From positions 20,577,883-20,641,882 of the forward strand of contig NC_088789.1 in NCBI RefSeq assembly GCF_949628265.1: DNA of 64,000 nucleotides. Reading direction: 5' to 3'. Both the position numbers and the translations under genes were made by a program. Below the pieces are notes generated by a model. It did not search any database and was not told the origin of the DNA. It saw only the letters and a list, made by a program, of their open reading frames with translations. Shown here in pieces: positions 1 through 11,226 of this stretch. Origin of the DNA: Cloeon dipterum (lineage: Eukaryota; Arthropoda; Insecta; Ephemeroptera; Baetidae). How positions within the stretch are numbered: position 1 is the stretch's first letter; each line of letters begins with the position of its first letter.

Positions 1-1422
1 GATATTTAATAAAAATCATTTCAATCAAACCAAAGTTAAATTATACTATCTGTTTACATAGCGTTTCCGTAGGCTATAATAGTGGTTTTCATCCAGCTTA
101 GCAGAAACTAACCGCAACGTTTGGCGCCGCGTGCCGATACGGCGACTTTTTCGGTTTTCGCGATTTATTCAAATACACATTAATGTAGGTTTCCTAAATA
201 TCAGGCCATTTAGACCCACGAGCCAGTCCGCCGAAAATCTCATGTGTTAAATCAGATAATAACTAATTGTGATTCCCGCATATATCCTCTTTCCCTATAT
301 TTTTAATAAATCGCACCGCGCCTACAACGAGTGTAAATTAGTGCGTGCAGAGTGCAGCAAAAAGGAGAAGAGTTCTTCTAGAATCCTACGCCTTAGCTGC
401 GTCCACCACACGAAAGGAGAGGTTGAGAATTATGCGGCCCCTTGATGTGCACCTGCTCTGCGCTTTACCAGGAAATCAATAACTCCGTACTAAGGAGAAT
501 AGAGACTACTCTACTCTCCTTACTCCGTACCTGCGTAACAAACATGTGCTGCTCTTGAGGCAGCACGACAGCAGGAGCCCTCGGCACAGTGAGGAAGGTC
601 ATGTTTTCATTCACTAACATTGCACAACAGCGTTGCCGATGTCCAACAGCAAAATAAATAAATATTTCTCGGGCTATCGAAACAGCATGGTTAAATTGTT
701 TTAAAGGCTATTCTTATCACTGGGAGTTGGGGCTTTTGAGTTGGAATGGTCTTGCATTTCTGCGTACTATTTATTTTCTCTCGCGTTTGAGAACACATCA
801 AAAAAGGGCTTATTGGTGGGTGGCCTAATGAAAGCACAAGCACATAAGAAATTCTTGTGATGAGCTGTTTGTTGTCACGTCACTTTGCCTTTTTCCCCTT
901 AGGGTGAGAGCCAGTGAAGCAGAAAGCATTACGTTGGTTGACCCGCCACCATTTTCCTTGATTTTAGAAATTTTAGAAAAAACCTTAATTATTATTATTA
1001 TTTATTCTCACACTTTGTCATAATACATAAATGTTATCACAAGTCAAATACAAATTTAAATCATGTGAGAAAGGGCGACACATCAGGAAAACATATTACT
1101 ATTAAGACCCTGCCCTGGCGGACAAGGCGTTTAAGAAAACAATCTGCAAGAAGATTAAATTTTACAACAAACCAAATTTATTCCGAAAAATCATTACATT
1201 ATGTAATATTTACATCAAATTTACCATATATTATAAACAAAGCAAATTGCATTGGAAAATATGGAATACCTTATTATTGGAATGCTCTTGGAATATATCT
1301 TAATACTATACTTATTTATTGAAATGAGATCTTTATAATGATACTTGCTTTAATTTACATTATTCTCATCACGAAAATAAAAATTTACATTTTGAAATTA
1401 ATAATTTCTGATCATCTGATGT
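1..1422. other. Intergenic region without a recognised gene
   Basis: I see no coding potential here. An imperfect inverted repeat lies at about 486-533: two arms containing AAGGAGA and TCTCCTT around a short loop, each bordered by a CCGTAC-like sequence. A short ATT-rich simple repeat lies near 985-1005. The rest is AT-rich DNA without clear structure. Confidence 0.5.
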
Positions 1423-1870
1423 ATAAGAGCAACTTTTTTTGCTCTTTTTATCCCTGTCCGAGGACCGGGAAGGGCGCGCACTGCACTAGAACGAATGCTG
1501 AAACCCGGGTCCCAATAACACCGCGAACGGATAACATGGGCGCATCAGGCCGCACAGGGACCCAGCCCACTGAAGTTGTGCTCAAATATGCAAATTCCTT
1601 TGGTACATACATGCGATTTATGGAAGACCATAAAGGCCACTTGCCTCCGCACCGAGGACTGCATTGAAACGCTAGACATTCGTCCCGTGAAGCTAAATCA
1701 CGCATGCTGGAAAGGTGCAAACCAGCAAGTAGCGAGTCGGCGCCGGTGCGCCTCCCAGCCCGTTGAGCAATTTGAGCATTTCGAGTCACTAAACTAACCA
1801 CTTTTTGCCATCTCTCACATTGGGTAGCCAGTATTAGATATCCCAACTGCTCAAATACCTCCCATTGCTT
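1423..1870 (+). repeat. Dispersed repeat family A, copy 1
   Basis: The segment starts with a T-run followed by GCTCTTTTTATCCCTGTCC and runs to about 1870. It is closely matched, in reverse complement, by 8983-9362, and more distantly by pieces near 14565-14690, 16230-16310 and 16570-16900. Copy 1 carries about 60 extra nt near 1570-1635 that copy 2 lacks; those nt recur near 16240-16310. The minus strand of this copy and the plus strand of copy 2 share an open frame with the conserved peptide RWQKVVSLVTRNAQIAQ. No terminal repeats or target duplication could be defined, so the class (MITE, SINE or fragment of a larger element) is open. Confidence 0.75.
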
Positions 1871-2280
1871 TGACACTCCTGAGAATGCTTTAACAATGCG
1901 AGCCAACGGGCTGTTCTTCCGCGCGTAAATATCGCAAACCCTCCCATTAAAACTACTTAATGTAATGAACCTGTGTTTTGCGCAGTTTTTTTGCAAAATA
2001 TGATTTTAGTAAAATTCAAGAGTCCACTTTTTTCAAATTTTGATTTTCAACTCGTAGCATGTGGATATATTTGTTTTCCTAACTTCGCCTGCTTTGGAGG
2101 GCCATGTAGGGATATGTGTTAAATGTTTTAACAAATAATAAATAATCAGATATAATAAAATCCCATTCTGATAATAAGGAAGGTCGTGTTTAAAAAAATA
2201 ACAATAAATAAATCTATCGTTTTTTTTTGTAATTTGCATTTCTCCTGCTAATTTCACAATGCAAAGTGAGCAATACATCG

Positions 2281-3140
2281 TTATAATACGTAAAGTTTTT
2301 CCTTCAAAATACGGTTTGTAGCTAGAGCCAAATTTAATTGTTCTCTCAAACTTTGATTTTCTGATCGTAAAACGAAGATCATATTATTCAAATTGTTGTT
2401 TTCTTCTTTAATTTTCATCAGCTCTTGAGCTATTTGTTCATTTCTTTGCTTTACTTTAAACCTCGATTTTCTTGCTGACTCGTTATTTTTTTCCCTCTTC
2501 TCCTTGTATGTGGGGTCGTCTCGGTTAGAGGAGCCCGTTGTTGATCTCTTGCTGGCAACGTGAAGAGAACTGGGCGTGCCGACCGCTCTGTTCTTGACGG
2601 TGTTGTTTCTCCTGTTTCTCGGGGTGTGTATCGGACTGCTTGATCTTGCCGGGCAGCTTGGCTCTGACGGAAGTGAGATGCCCTAAAAATATGACCATGC
2701 TCATTGTCAATAACCCCTTATTTTATTTTGTAAAAATTGTGTAGTTTTCATGTTTAAACAACCACTTCTGCCGTTTTATTTTCACGAAAGTGTGAAAATT
2801 CGGAATGAATCTAGAACTTTCTATAATTTTGCTAAGTTCTCTTTGGAAGCAAGCAATAAGAAGTATCGATAAATATAGATCTAACCTGCATGGAATGGTC
2901 AGCATGCTGGGCCTCCGCGTTTTGCTTTATTTGCTCTTGCTGTAGAGCCAGGGCGCTGAACGGGGTGTTCTTCAAAAGATCAACCGCTGGTTGTCGATAT
3001 GCAACCACAGATAAAAGCATCGGAGTAAAATCCATATTAGGCAAGCTGCAGCCAGGTGACGGAGCGGGCTGCGGCACTAAGCCAGGTGATTTCGGGGCGC
3101 TCGCCTTATTCGAAAGATCAAGCGGCAATACGCTATCCAT
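2281..3140 (-). CDS. bZIP transcription factor (C/EBP-PAR/giant-like) with a CtBP-binding motif
   Basis: Two coding exons, 3140-2886 and 2682-2281, both joined in phase 0, give a complete 218-residue protein. The intron has a G|GTTAG donor and a TTTTTAG acceptor. Residues 3-13 contain PLDLSNK, a match to the PxDLS CtBP-recruitment motif. The middle is Pro/Ser-rich. Residues about 140-165 form a bZIP basic region with the signature NNESARKSR. A zipper follows with heptad positions I, I, L, L, L over about residues 169-197. The basic region is intermediate between C/EBP and PAR/giant types. A nuclear DNA-binding dimer that can recruit a corepressor is the expected role. Orthology to giant is an inference from the short size, C-terminal bZIP and CtBP motif, not established. 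The start is the first ATG, lying after a TATA-containing upstream region. Confidence 0.85.
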
Positions 3141-3313
3141 GTTTTGCTGCTGGAACAGGACATTACGAAAAGATTTAGATCTTCAAAAACTGCAACGTGG
3201 TTTCCATTTGCGAAAATAGGAAATTTCAATATTTAAAAATTTTGGTATCATCGAGAGTCGGGATCAGCTGTTATGTATAGGGGCGAGTTTCGTTCCGCTC
3301 ACTCTCGTGAGCT

Positions 3314-3324
3314 AATATATATAG
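3314..3324 (-). promoter_or_regulatory. Candidate TATA box for the bZIP gene
   Basis: On the minus strand the sequence reads CTATATATATT, about 175 nt upstream of the bZIP start codon. Its distance fits a short 5' UTR. No clear initiator was picked out. Confidence 0.4.
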
Positions 3325-3458
3325 CCGCCGCTGCAGAGATTCAAACGCGCCGCAAGTGATAAATGATGGTGCTGATGGCGTCAAGAAATGGGAATTGTCA
3401 TTTTAAGCAAACAGAATAAAGTTATTTGAAAAATGCGACCACTCGAGGTTGTTTTCAT

Positions 3459-3995
3459 GTTGAATATAATTAAAACCAGGCTTCATCCTCGTTGTTAAAA
3501 AATAAATTAATCTTCGTTTTTATTCCTCGGTCAGTTTCGACGTCGAAAGAGGGTATAGTTTTGGAGGCGGTGGCAATGTAATGCTCAGAATTAGTAACCC
3601 AAGCCACCTGCTTTGTGATGTTTGGAAGGATATTTTACGCGCTGAAAGGGAAAGATTTAGCTCACGGAACAAAAAGGGTCCCTAACACTACCACCTGAGA
3701 GATGTGCGTAGTTTTAACAAAAGGGTGTCTTAGAATTTTTACATTTGGTCTTTGCGGAGCTTATTGCCTCAAGTGCCTCTCATGAATAGGTGGGTGATTT
3801 TTGTTAAGAATTGTATGGAATTTTTCGAATTTTTGTGATTTTAGGTGTGACATTATTGCATTGTTGTATAATATGATTGTAATTGTAACTCATGATTAGG
3901 ACGTTTGTGATGACGTCGAAACTGGTCGAGGAATAAAAACGACGAATTTATTTTTTGACAACGAGGATGAAGCCTGGTTTTAATTATATTCAACA
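3459..3995. mobile_element. Non-autonomous DNA element with long terminal inverted repeats
   Basis: The arm at about 3459-3550 is matched in reverse complement by about 3908-3995. The outermost 20 bases (TGTTGAATATAATTAAAACC) are perfect and the rest matches with a few differences. The interior of about 360 bp has no coding potential. An 11-bp direct repeat, AATAAAGTTAT, is found at 3415-3425 and at 3997-4007. It could be a target-site duplication, but the left copy is separated from the arm by 33 nt, so the exact boundary is uncertain. A foldback or Mutator-like MITE would fit. Confidence 0.65.
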
Positions 3996-4007
3996 AAATA
4001 AAGTTAT

Positions 4008-4618
4008 AGCATGCGAATAAACTGATAAAACAAGTTTGATCGTTTCGAAAGATAATTATTATGTCTCTTAAAATTATTTTATTTTTAAAAATTTTCAACT
4101 GTCCTTTATTGTTATTGCATAGTGAATATTTTGCCTTTATTTGCATAGGTTAGAACACAGCATAAATTTTGCAACCCTAGTGACGCAAGCATGAGCGATT
4201 AGTCTGCGCATTCTTGAATTTGACCTTATTTTGCCGAGAGTTGACGATCGATTACGCTTACATTATCATCTCAACGCGAGGACGCGATACGTAACGTGAT
4301 GAATAAATTGTATTGTGATGCGAAAATCCACACTCTGAGGTATTTGCAATTCGATTCGTGTTGCCTTAACAGATAAATCAATTTAATAAAATGTGTTTTA
4401 CAACATCCCTTTATTGCTTTGTCACAACCACGCGATTCTCTTGCTTTACTTCATGAAAGTGCCTTATTTTTAACTTTGAAGCAAAGATGAAAAAATTAAT
4501 TATATTTTAGCTGCTGTTCGTATTAAAATGTTATGGGGGCCGCCGTGCAGATCGAGTTTGCAACCGGCACGGTGGGTTCCCTCTGCCCTCTGCTCCGCTA
4601 GCTCTCGTTGCTGCAGCT
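4008..4618. other. Intergenic region, nothing recognised
   Basis: AT-rich sequence with short open frames only. No motif, repeat arm or RNA gene was recognised. Confidence 0.4.
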
Positions 4619-5000
4619 TTATTTTCAAGAAAAATGCATTTGTTTCGGTAAAAAGCGCAAAATTGCGGCAAACGGCAAACCCAGCAAAAAAGAGTTTTTA
4701 GCCATGGAGTGGGGTTTTCCGGTAAATGCAATTTTTGTGAACCCTGGAAGCAATAATAGAAAAAAAGAAGTCACTGTCTCCAGTCTCCACCAACCTATTT
4801 TTAAAAGTGAGCACTATTGCGAGGCTTACAATTTACATATTGTTATTTACTGACAAAAAAAGCTAATTTTATAAGTAAAGTAGAAATTTACGAAATACGA
4901 ATCTGGTAAGGGTCGAGGGGGGACTAAACAGGGACAAGGTTAAGAGCTAACAGGGACAGGGACGGGGCAGGGACGAACCCGAGAGAAAAAATGGGACAAT
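4619..5000 (+). repeat. Repeat family C, copy 1 (contains hAT-like MITE end and GGGACAGGGAC-rich tail)
   Basis: This segment is matched almost base for base, in reverse complement, by about 10812-11226. Its first part (to about 4752) resembles the right half of the hAT-like MITE at 19250-19642, including an end reading GTGAACCCTGG. The second part carries GGGACAGGGACGGGGCAGGGAC-type short repeats. The two copies therefore share a compound structure: MITE end plus unrelated flanking sequence. Confidence 0.7.
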
Positions 5001-6612
5001 TAGCTAACTAACTTTGCAACTGGTCAATTGACAATATTAATTAGCTGACTAATTGTGTCCTCAATTCATCGATATTACAATTTACTATAAACTCTGACAA
5101 TAAAGGCAAACCCAATTTAACCCTTATTAGTAATGCACAGCAATAAATATGATTCAAATAAAACTCTACTTCGCGACGCACTTTACGGCCAGCCGTTTAG
5201 GCCGGTCTCTGTTCACTCACGTCAGTCTAATAAACCAAGTTAAAAATCAGTAGTTGAGTGTTTACTTCATCCGACTACCGCTCCTACAAACGAATCAGTA
5301 AGACATAAATTTTTTTCTTGAATATTGTTTACATTTTCATTCGAATTCCAAATAAAAATAGAAATGTATGCTAGAACACTCAAATCAGCTAGCCTCGCAA
5401 AATCTTGACCAGCCGCTTTGGTTTTAGCTCACGCGCAGGCACGCCAGCCGCCGGTCAAAAATTCGAAAATGGAAAAAGGAGCTTCAGATACTTGGGCCGT
5501 TTGTTGGCCTATTCTCATCAAAATCTAATAATGTCCAAAATATTGCATTCAATTGTTTCCGCTAGTTTAAAACACGCAAAGCGCAAAGTGAATTTTGTTC
5601 TCTCGAAGTGAGGGGCGCCGATCCGTATAGTACCTGATCAAGTTGTCAGTTTAATTTCTTTTCCAGTATGGAAAGACGGAAAAATGGAGGATATGATGCA
5701 TTTTTTCCGTTTACTCATTCAACAAAAATATTATAAAATTAATTTAATGAGGAGTGGGCCGAAATTTCAAGGGGCAAAGAGGTCCACCGAAAAGTAGTAG
5801 TTGTTATAATAAGCGGCGGGGAACGCAATGAGAGTGACACAATCCAGAACAGAGGGCTAAAAGACGGCGAGCGAACAACTTTTGGGGTTGCACATAAAAT
5901 ATATCAGAGAATACATGAAAATAGTATGCAAAATACTCACCACAAGTTGATTCATGTTGCCTCTTCTTATTGGGTTTAGCTGGGACAAAGAACGAGTAAA
6001 CGTGGGTCTAAAGGGTTTGGATGAGACTATCATCCTGCAGAATCTCACACGCACAGAGACCGCAGCGTCGCGACCGTCGCGACTCTTCTCTAGCCTCGGT
6101 CTCAATATAGCCTCTTTTATTTTTTGTTATATTTTGGCTCCTCCTCTCTATCCCCCTACCCTATGCATTCTCGAGCATTTAATATCCAATCGTTTACTGG
6201 TGCGTGGAGTGGAGCTGCGGGAAATGGAATCGAGTGACAAAAAGCATGAGTGTTGCAGGGTGCAGTACACAACACAGTTAACAGTAAGATTGATCCTGCT
6301 GGATACAACGGAAATACACACATATATGTCGTGCATATTTATGGAATATGACAGGCTGTAAACCACTACCACTTTTAAGAGCGAATCTTTAGGGGGAAAG
6401 TTTTTGTAATTCTGATGGTTAAGAACCCGGCATTTGGGAGTTGCAAAAATAACAAAATTTGAAACATTCCTATTTTCTCATTTCTTTCTGCGCGCACCCG
6501 CGCTAATATTATTTATAGGGTCAAAATAAATTGTTAAAAGCACCACTGGATGGAAAGCTCGTTTAATTTCCAAGAAAATGATATTCATGGCATGTGTGCT
6601 AGAGCGTATATT
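5001..6612. other. Intergenic region, nothing recognised
   Basis: Overlapping open frames exist on both strands near 5860-6370, but none shows a domain, a signal peptide or splice logic. I see no supported gene here. Confidence 0.4.
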
Positions 6613-7600
6613 CAAGAAAGGTTTTTCTGTTCCTGTCCTGACCTGTTCCGGGAAAAATTTCCTGTCCTGTCCTGTTCCTGTTCCAAATTTGGATTTCCGT
6701 TCCTGTCCTGTTCCTGTTTTTTTTAACTATACATTTAACAAATTGATATTTTATTAATTTTTATACCTGTTTTTTGTTTGATTTTAATTATTTGAAGCTT
6801 CTATTTTGACAGATTTTCAAAGTTTTTGAATTATTTCTGTTGATATATAATTCCTAATTCCCCTCTATGAACTAAACGGAAAAATACTATGCACCCTGCA
6901 CAGAATTTAATATCCAACAAAGTATATTTCGAAAAATGCTTAAAATGAAAAAATTGCAGAAAGCCCCGAAAAAATGTTATTATTGATACAATAGATTGTT
7001 TCGGTAAAAAGCTTGTTTGTTCGAACACCACTTTACTATAATTAAAGAGTTGTGCTTTTTTTTTAAAAAAAAATCAGAGCAAAATTGTAAAAGCCGTGGA
7101 TAATTTTCAGGCTAAATGTTTAGTTACATGAAAGAAAGTAAACGTTGTAAAGCAGTATCAAAATGAAAAGTTATGCTATGTATCTTTAAATGAGATTAAG
7201 TTGATATCATCATTTATTTATTAAACACTCTATCATGTGTACAACGAAGTAAATATTACAATTTGTCATTTTATTTGGCTGGGCACTTTCCAGCTTGTGT
7301 GTCAGACTCATCTTGTTTTTATCACAACTAAGGAAATGGTAAAAGTCTATACTCTCATCACAAAGTTTACACACACCAAGTAGGTAGAGTTTCGCTATGA
7401 AATTCTGTTACTTTACATAGCAAAAAGTGGAAGCCGTGACAGGCATGGCGTTATAAATTTGATATAAAAGATCAAGAATGGAATTGTTTTTGAAGCAAAA
7501 TTAATTCCTGTCTTGTCCTGTTCCTGAAAAAAATTTTCTTGTCCTGCCGGATTCCAGGAAAAAGCAGGAATTCTTGTTTCCTGTCTCCATTTCCTGTCTG
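6613..7600 (+). repeat. Repeat family B, copy 1 (bounded by CTGTCCTGTTCCTG arrays)
   Basis: The element begins with irregular CCTGTCCTGTTCCTG repeats (about 6625-6720) and ends with similar sequence (about 7503-7600). A reverse-complement copy lies at about 13308-14010. The central unique part (about 6725-7200) is strongly conserved between the copies. Copy 1 is longer because a LINE fragment is inserted at about 7204-7452. Confidence 0.75.
7204..7452 (-). mobile_element. 5'-truncated LINE fragment nested in repeat family B
   Basis: About 250 bp present here are missing from the other family B copy. The flanks read TTGATAT on both sides, a plausible 7-bp target duplication. On the minus strand one frame gives CKLCDESIDFYHFLSC, a C-x2-C...H...C finger typical of the C-terminus of non-LTR retrotransposon proteins. 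A preceding frame gives HGFHFLLC, matching HGCHFLIC in the LINE at 36997-37425, so a frameshift separates the two. The minus-strand 3' end is AATAAATAAATGATG-like. Confidence 0.7.
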
Positions 7601-8982
7601 AATACGCTCAAGTGCAAACCTCCCGCGTTGAGTGCAAGTTGCATATTTTTCGACGCATTGTTGCTTTTTTGCTCTCCAACCCATTCAGGCAAAGGAATTC
7701 GGCAAAAGAACCCAAATAAGCGGGCCCAGGCCTTGTCATCCAACCGATATGGAGCTTAAGTCCGGCCGGCCGGCGGTTATACTCTTGAAGAGATTCACGG
7801 TGGCCCGAGCAAAGGAGACCACTTGTGTGCGGGGTTACAGGTAGAATTCCAATGTAAATCACGAAAGTAAAAAATAAAACAATGGCGCACGCGCGAAACA
7901 TCGTTTTGCTCTCAAACGGAAACGGAGTTTCCTTTTCACAGATTTCGTTTTTGTTGCGTTTGCGGCCTCCTTGAATTCAAGGTGTTTACTGGATATTTTT
8001 GTGTGCCCTCGCGACACCTTTCGAAAACATTTTCTTTTCCATTCCCAATATACCGTTCGACGAGCATTAAAAAGTTAAAAGCACTCGTGTTTACGTAAGC
8101 GGGCATCAGATAAAACGGTGCATGTTGGAGGCAAACAAGCACCTGGAGTTCTCTGCATCTCAGCGTTGCTTTTACTTATTCTATTTTTAGTTGATACGGT
8201 GGATGCTACGCGTCCTGTTAACAAACATACGGTTGTTGTGATGGCAAAGGGAGCAGCGGGTTATGGAGGAATTATTACGTATCCCCAACAGGATATAGAT
8301 GTGCGGAACAATTGAAGACAGTCTGCCCTGCTCCTTTCCAAATTTTTCCACCTGCCGGCGGTGTTCTTGTTTAATTCGCGCCAAGGACAGCTATATTCAC
8401 GTTAATTTTATCTCTTGAATGTAACCAGAATAATCTTCCAGAGAAAGTGGATCGGATGATCGGTCAAAGGGTCAAAGCAAGTAAACATTTGAGTAACATT
8501 CACGAGACGAGCAGTATTGGGGTGAGCTATTTTTAGAGCGTTTTCACCCGGCACGCAATTCTCGCATCATAGTGTTCTGTGTGTCACCCTCATCCTTTCA
8601 TCATCCATATGACTCATGACACATCTGCTGGGGCTTAACAAATGAAAATAATGCTTCGTGTATTAGGCATGAGAAAACAATTTCCTTCTGCGCAAAAGTT
8701 TCTTCACCCCAAAATTTCTCAAGATCCATATTCATTATACAATGAAGAACACAGGTGCATCAATATTAAAAGAATTGGTTTATTTGACTTTCCGCTGCAT
8801 GCTTATGTGCAGGTACGAATAAGACATTTTTATGGCGTTTTGTCATTCTATTAATATTTTTACTCTCTTTTGGATATCCAAATTAACCGGTGTTTGCCTA
8901 AAATTACCCTTTTTTCATGTCTTTCACATAACAATGACGTGACGAATAATATAATGCTTTTATACAATAAAAATGGAAGGTA
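7601..8982. other. Intergenic region; possible small secreted-peptide exon near 8100-8317
   Basis: One plus-strand frame (about 8112-8315) encodes a hydrophobic stretch LCISALLLLILFLVDTVDA followed by a short Gly-containing tail and a stop. It looks like a signal peptide plus mature peptide, but there is no in-frame ATG. It could be real only if an upstream exon supplies the start. Nothing else in this stretch is supported. Confidence 0.2.
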
Positions 8983-9362
8983 ATTTGAGCAGTTCGGAGA
9001 TCTAATGCTGGCTACCCAATGCCAGAGATGGCAAAAAGTGGTTAGTTTAGTGACTCGAAATGCTCAAATTGCTCAACAGGCTGGGAGGTGCACCAGCGCC
9101 GACTCGCTACTTGCTGGTTTGCACCTTTCCAGCATGCGTGATTTGGCTTCATGGGACGAATGTCAAGCGTTTCAAGTCCTCGGTGCGGGGAGGCAAAAGT
9201 GGCCCTTGAATGGGCTGGGTCCCTGTGCGGCCTGGTGCGCCCATGTTATCCGTTCGCGGTGTTATATTGGGACCCGGGTTTCAGCATTCGTACTAATATA
9301 GTGCAGTGCGCGCCCTTCCCGGTCCGAGAGGACAGGGATAAAAAGAGCAAAAAAAGTTATTT
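8983..9362 (-). repeat. Dispersed repeat family A, copy 2
   Basis: Reverse-complement match of 1423-1870, lacking about 60 internal nt found in copy 1. The plus strand keeps an open frame with the peptide RWQKVVSLVTRNAQIAQ and SLLAGLHLSSMRDLAS, shared with the minus frame of copy 1. Confidence 0.75.
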
Positions 9363-10811
9363 AATATATATTGCAAAGTATTGAGTTTATAGTTTATTAT
9401 TATTGATTTCCCTTCGATTTAATTACCTATTTGATTGCACTATTGATAGCGAAAATTCTTTATTACTTGCTAAAATAGCATAGGTACACTAATAAACCTC
9501 CTGAGAGGTTAGAAAAAATCCTTGGCCTCAAAGTTCCCAGGCTAACCTCCGAAAATGCACTTTATCTTCGCAATTTTCGTGCTGGGTCCAATCGATTTTT
9601 CGGTTTTCGTATAGCGCTCTCAGCGTTCTCGGTTGAGGCAGACCAACCAGATCAGATGCCAGCCATGAGCCAAGCCAGCAACAGCAAGCTGGCATGGCTC
9701 CACCATAAGATTTAAGTTTACGGCTACTTGCAGCAAACGGTGAAGGAGCGGCTGCGGTGGCTCAAAGGAACGGACGGACTGCAGTTCCCAGAGAAAATGA
9801 TGCCCTTTTCGAACGCGAATTTCACGGTCGCATTTTGTCCTGAAGTCGTGGTAACAAGAGCCCTTCAAAATATAAAGTGAATTAGGGCTGCCACTCTCCG
9901 GGTTTCAACAGGAGATCTCCGGGTTTGGGACTGAAAATTTAACACGGAAGTCTGGCACCCCTAAAGTGAATAAAGAAAGTTGTCTATATATAGAGCGGTC
10001 CATTGGGATTATTTTTTTTTGTCCTGAGTTTACCTTTTCCCGAAAATGATTTCTCGGGTTTGGCCTAGTCCCGGGACATTGTTCTAATTATTTTCGGGAA
10101 AACACGAAACCTGAAAAACAATTATTTTTATATCATGCTCTCTCGGGCGAGAAGTTACTTAACGTTGGCGAGCGCGCTGATTGGTTATAACTGGTTACTC
10201 CCTCTCTTTAGTCACAGCATATTATTGTTCTTGAGTCAAGAACCTAAACGTCTTGGTATGCGCGCGCTCTCCCGCCTCCGCCTCTCCCTCTCGAAAACGA
10301 CACCTCCAGTCCTCCGCAATTACAAATTTATGGTTTAGTGAATAAATTTTAGCTTTTACGGAAATATCTGATTCTTTTATTTTCGCATCGCATACATAAT
10401 GGTTATAGCATTCACATTCAAATCATTCTATCCACTGCGATAAAGCTGAGGACCAATCCTCCCCTCGAAGGAAGTATAATTGCAGAGGTTGACACGGTGT
10501 CCCTGTAGATTAAATTTTGAATATTAAATTTTCTCGAAAATTAGATGTGAGGAAATTTAGTTGATGTTTTTCGTTCGCGCTTTGTGGATGGCGTGACAAA
10601 TGGGCTCTGGAATAAGCGCGGGCTCCTCCATTTGTGCGTGTTTTCTTGTGCATTTGGGGATTGTGATGAACGAAATTCTGCGGGTTTAATGAACCATGAG
10701 AAGGCGCAAAATCGGTCAATAGCAGCAGATAAATTGGAAAAAAGTTGATGGAGCGATATGTTCTTATATTATTATACTATATAACGAGTTTATCCTACAG
10801 AGAGGAACCGG
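9363..10811. other. Intergenic region, nothing recognised
   Basis: No gene is supported. A short segment near 9888-9958 starts GGGCTGCCAC and ends TCTGGCACCCC around CTCCGGGTTT repeats, which may be a degraded small element. A CCCGGGAC/TTCGGGAAAA stretch lies near 10030-10110. Confidence 0.35.
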
Positions 10812-11226
10812 GACGGGTTTTTGGTCCCGTCCCAGAAAAAATAACCCTGTCCATCCCATTTTTTTCTCTCGGGTTCGTTCCTGTCCCGTCCCTGTTAGCT
10901 CTTATCCTTGTCCCTGTTTAGTCCCCCTCTCGACCGCTCTTTTCCAGATTCGTAATTTTTCAAATTTCTACTTTACTTTTAAAATTAGCTATTTTTTGTC
11001 AGTAAATAACAATATGTAAATTGTACGCCTCGCAAGAGTGCTCACTTTTAAAAATAGGTTGGTGGAGACTGGAGACAGTGACTTATTTTTTATATTATTG
11101 CTTGCAAGGTTCGCAAAAATTGCATTTTCCGGGAAACCCCACTCCATGGCTAAAAACTGTTTTTGCTGGGTTTTCCGCAATTTTGCGCATTTTACCGAAA
11201 CAAATGCATTTTTCTTGAAAATAAAA
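10812..11226 (-). repeat. Repeat family C, copy 2
   Basis: Reverse-complement partner of 4619-5000. It contains the same GTCCCTGTTAGCTCTTA and CTCCAGTCTCCACCAACC-type stretches read on the opposite strand, and the same MITE-derived end. Confidence 0.7.

Noticed and set aside
1065-1322. 85-codon plus frame
   Set aside because: AT-rich, Tyr/Ile/Asn-rich translation typical of chance in AT-rich DNA.
9620-9868. 82-codon minus frame
   Set aside because: No homology recognised, no splice context, and an overlapping open frame elsewhere looks equally good.
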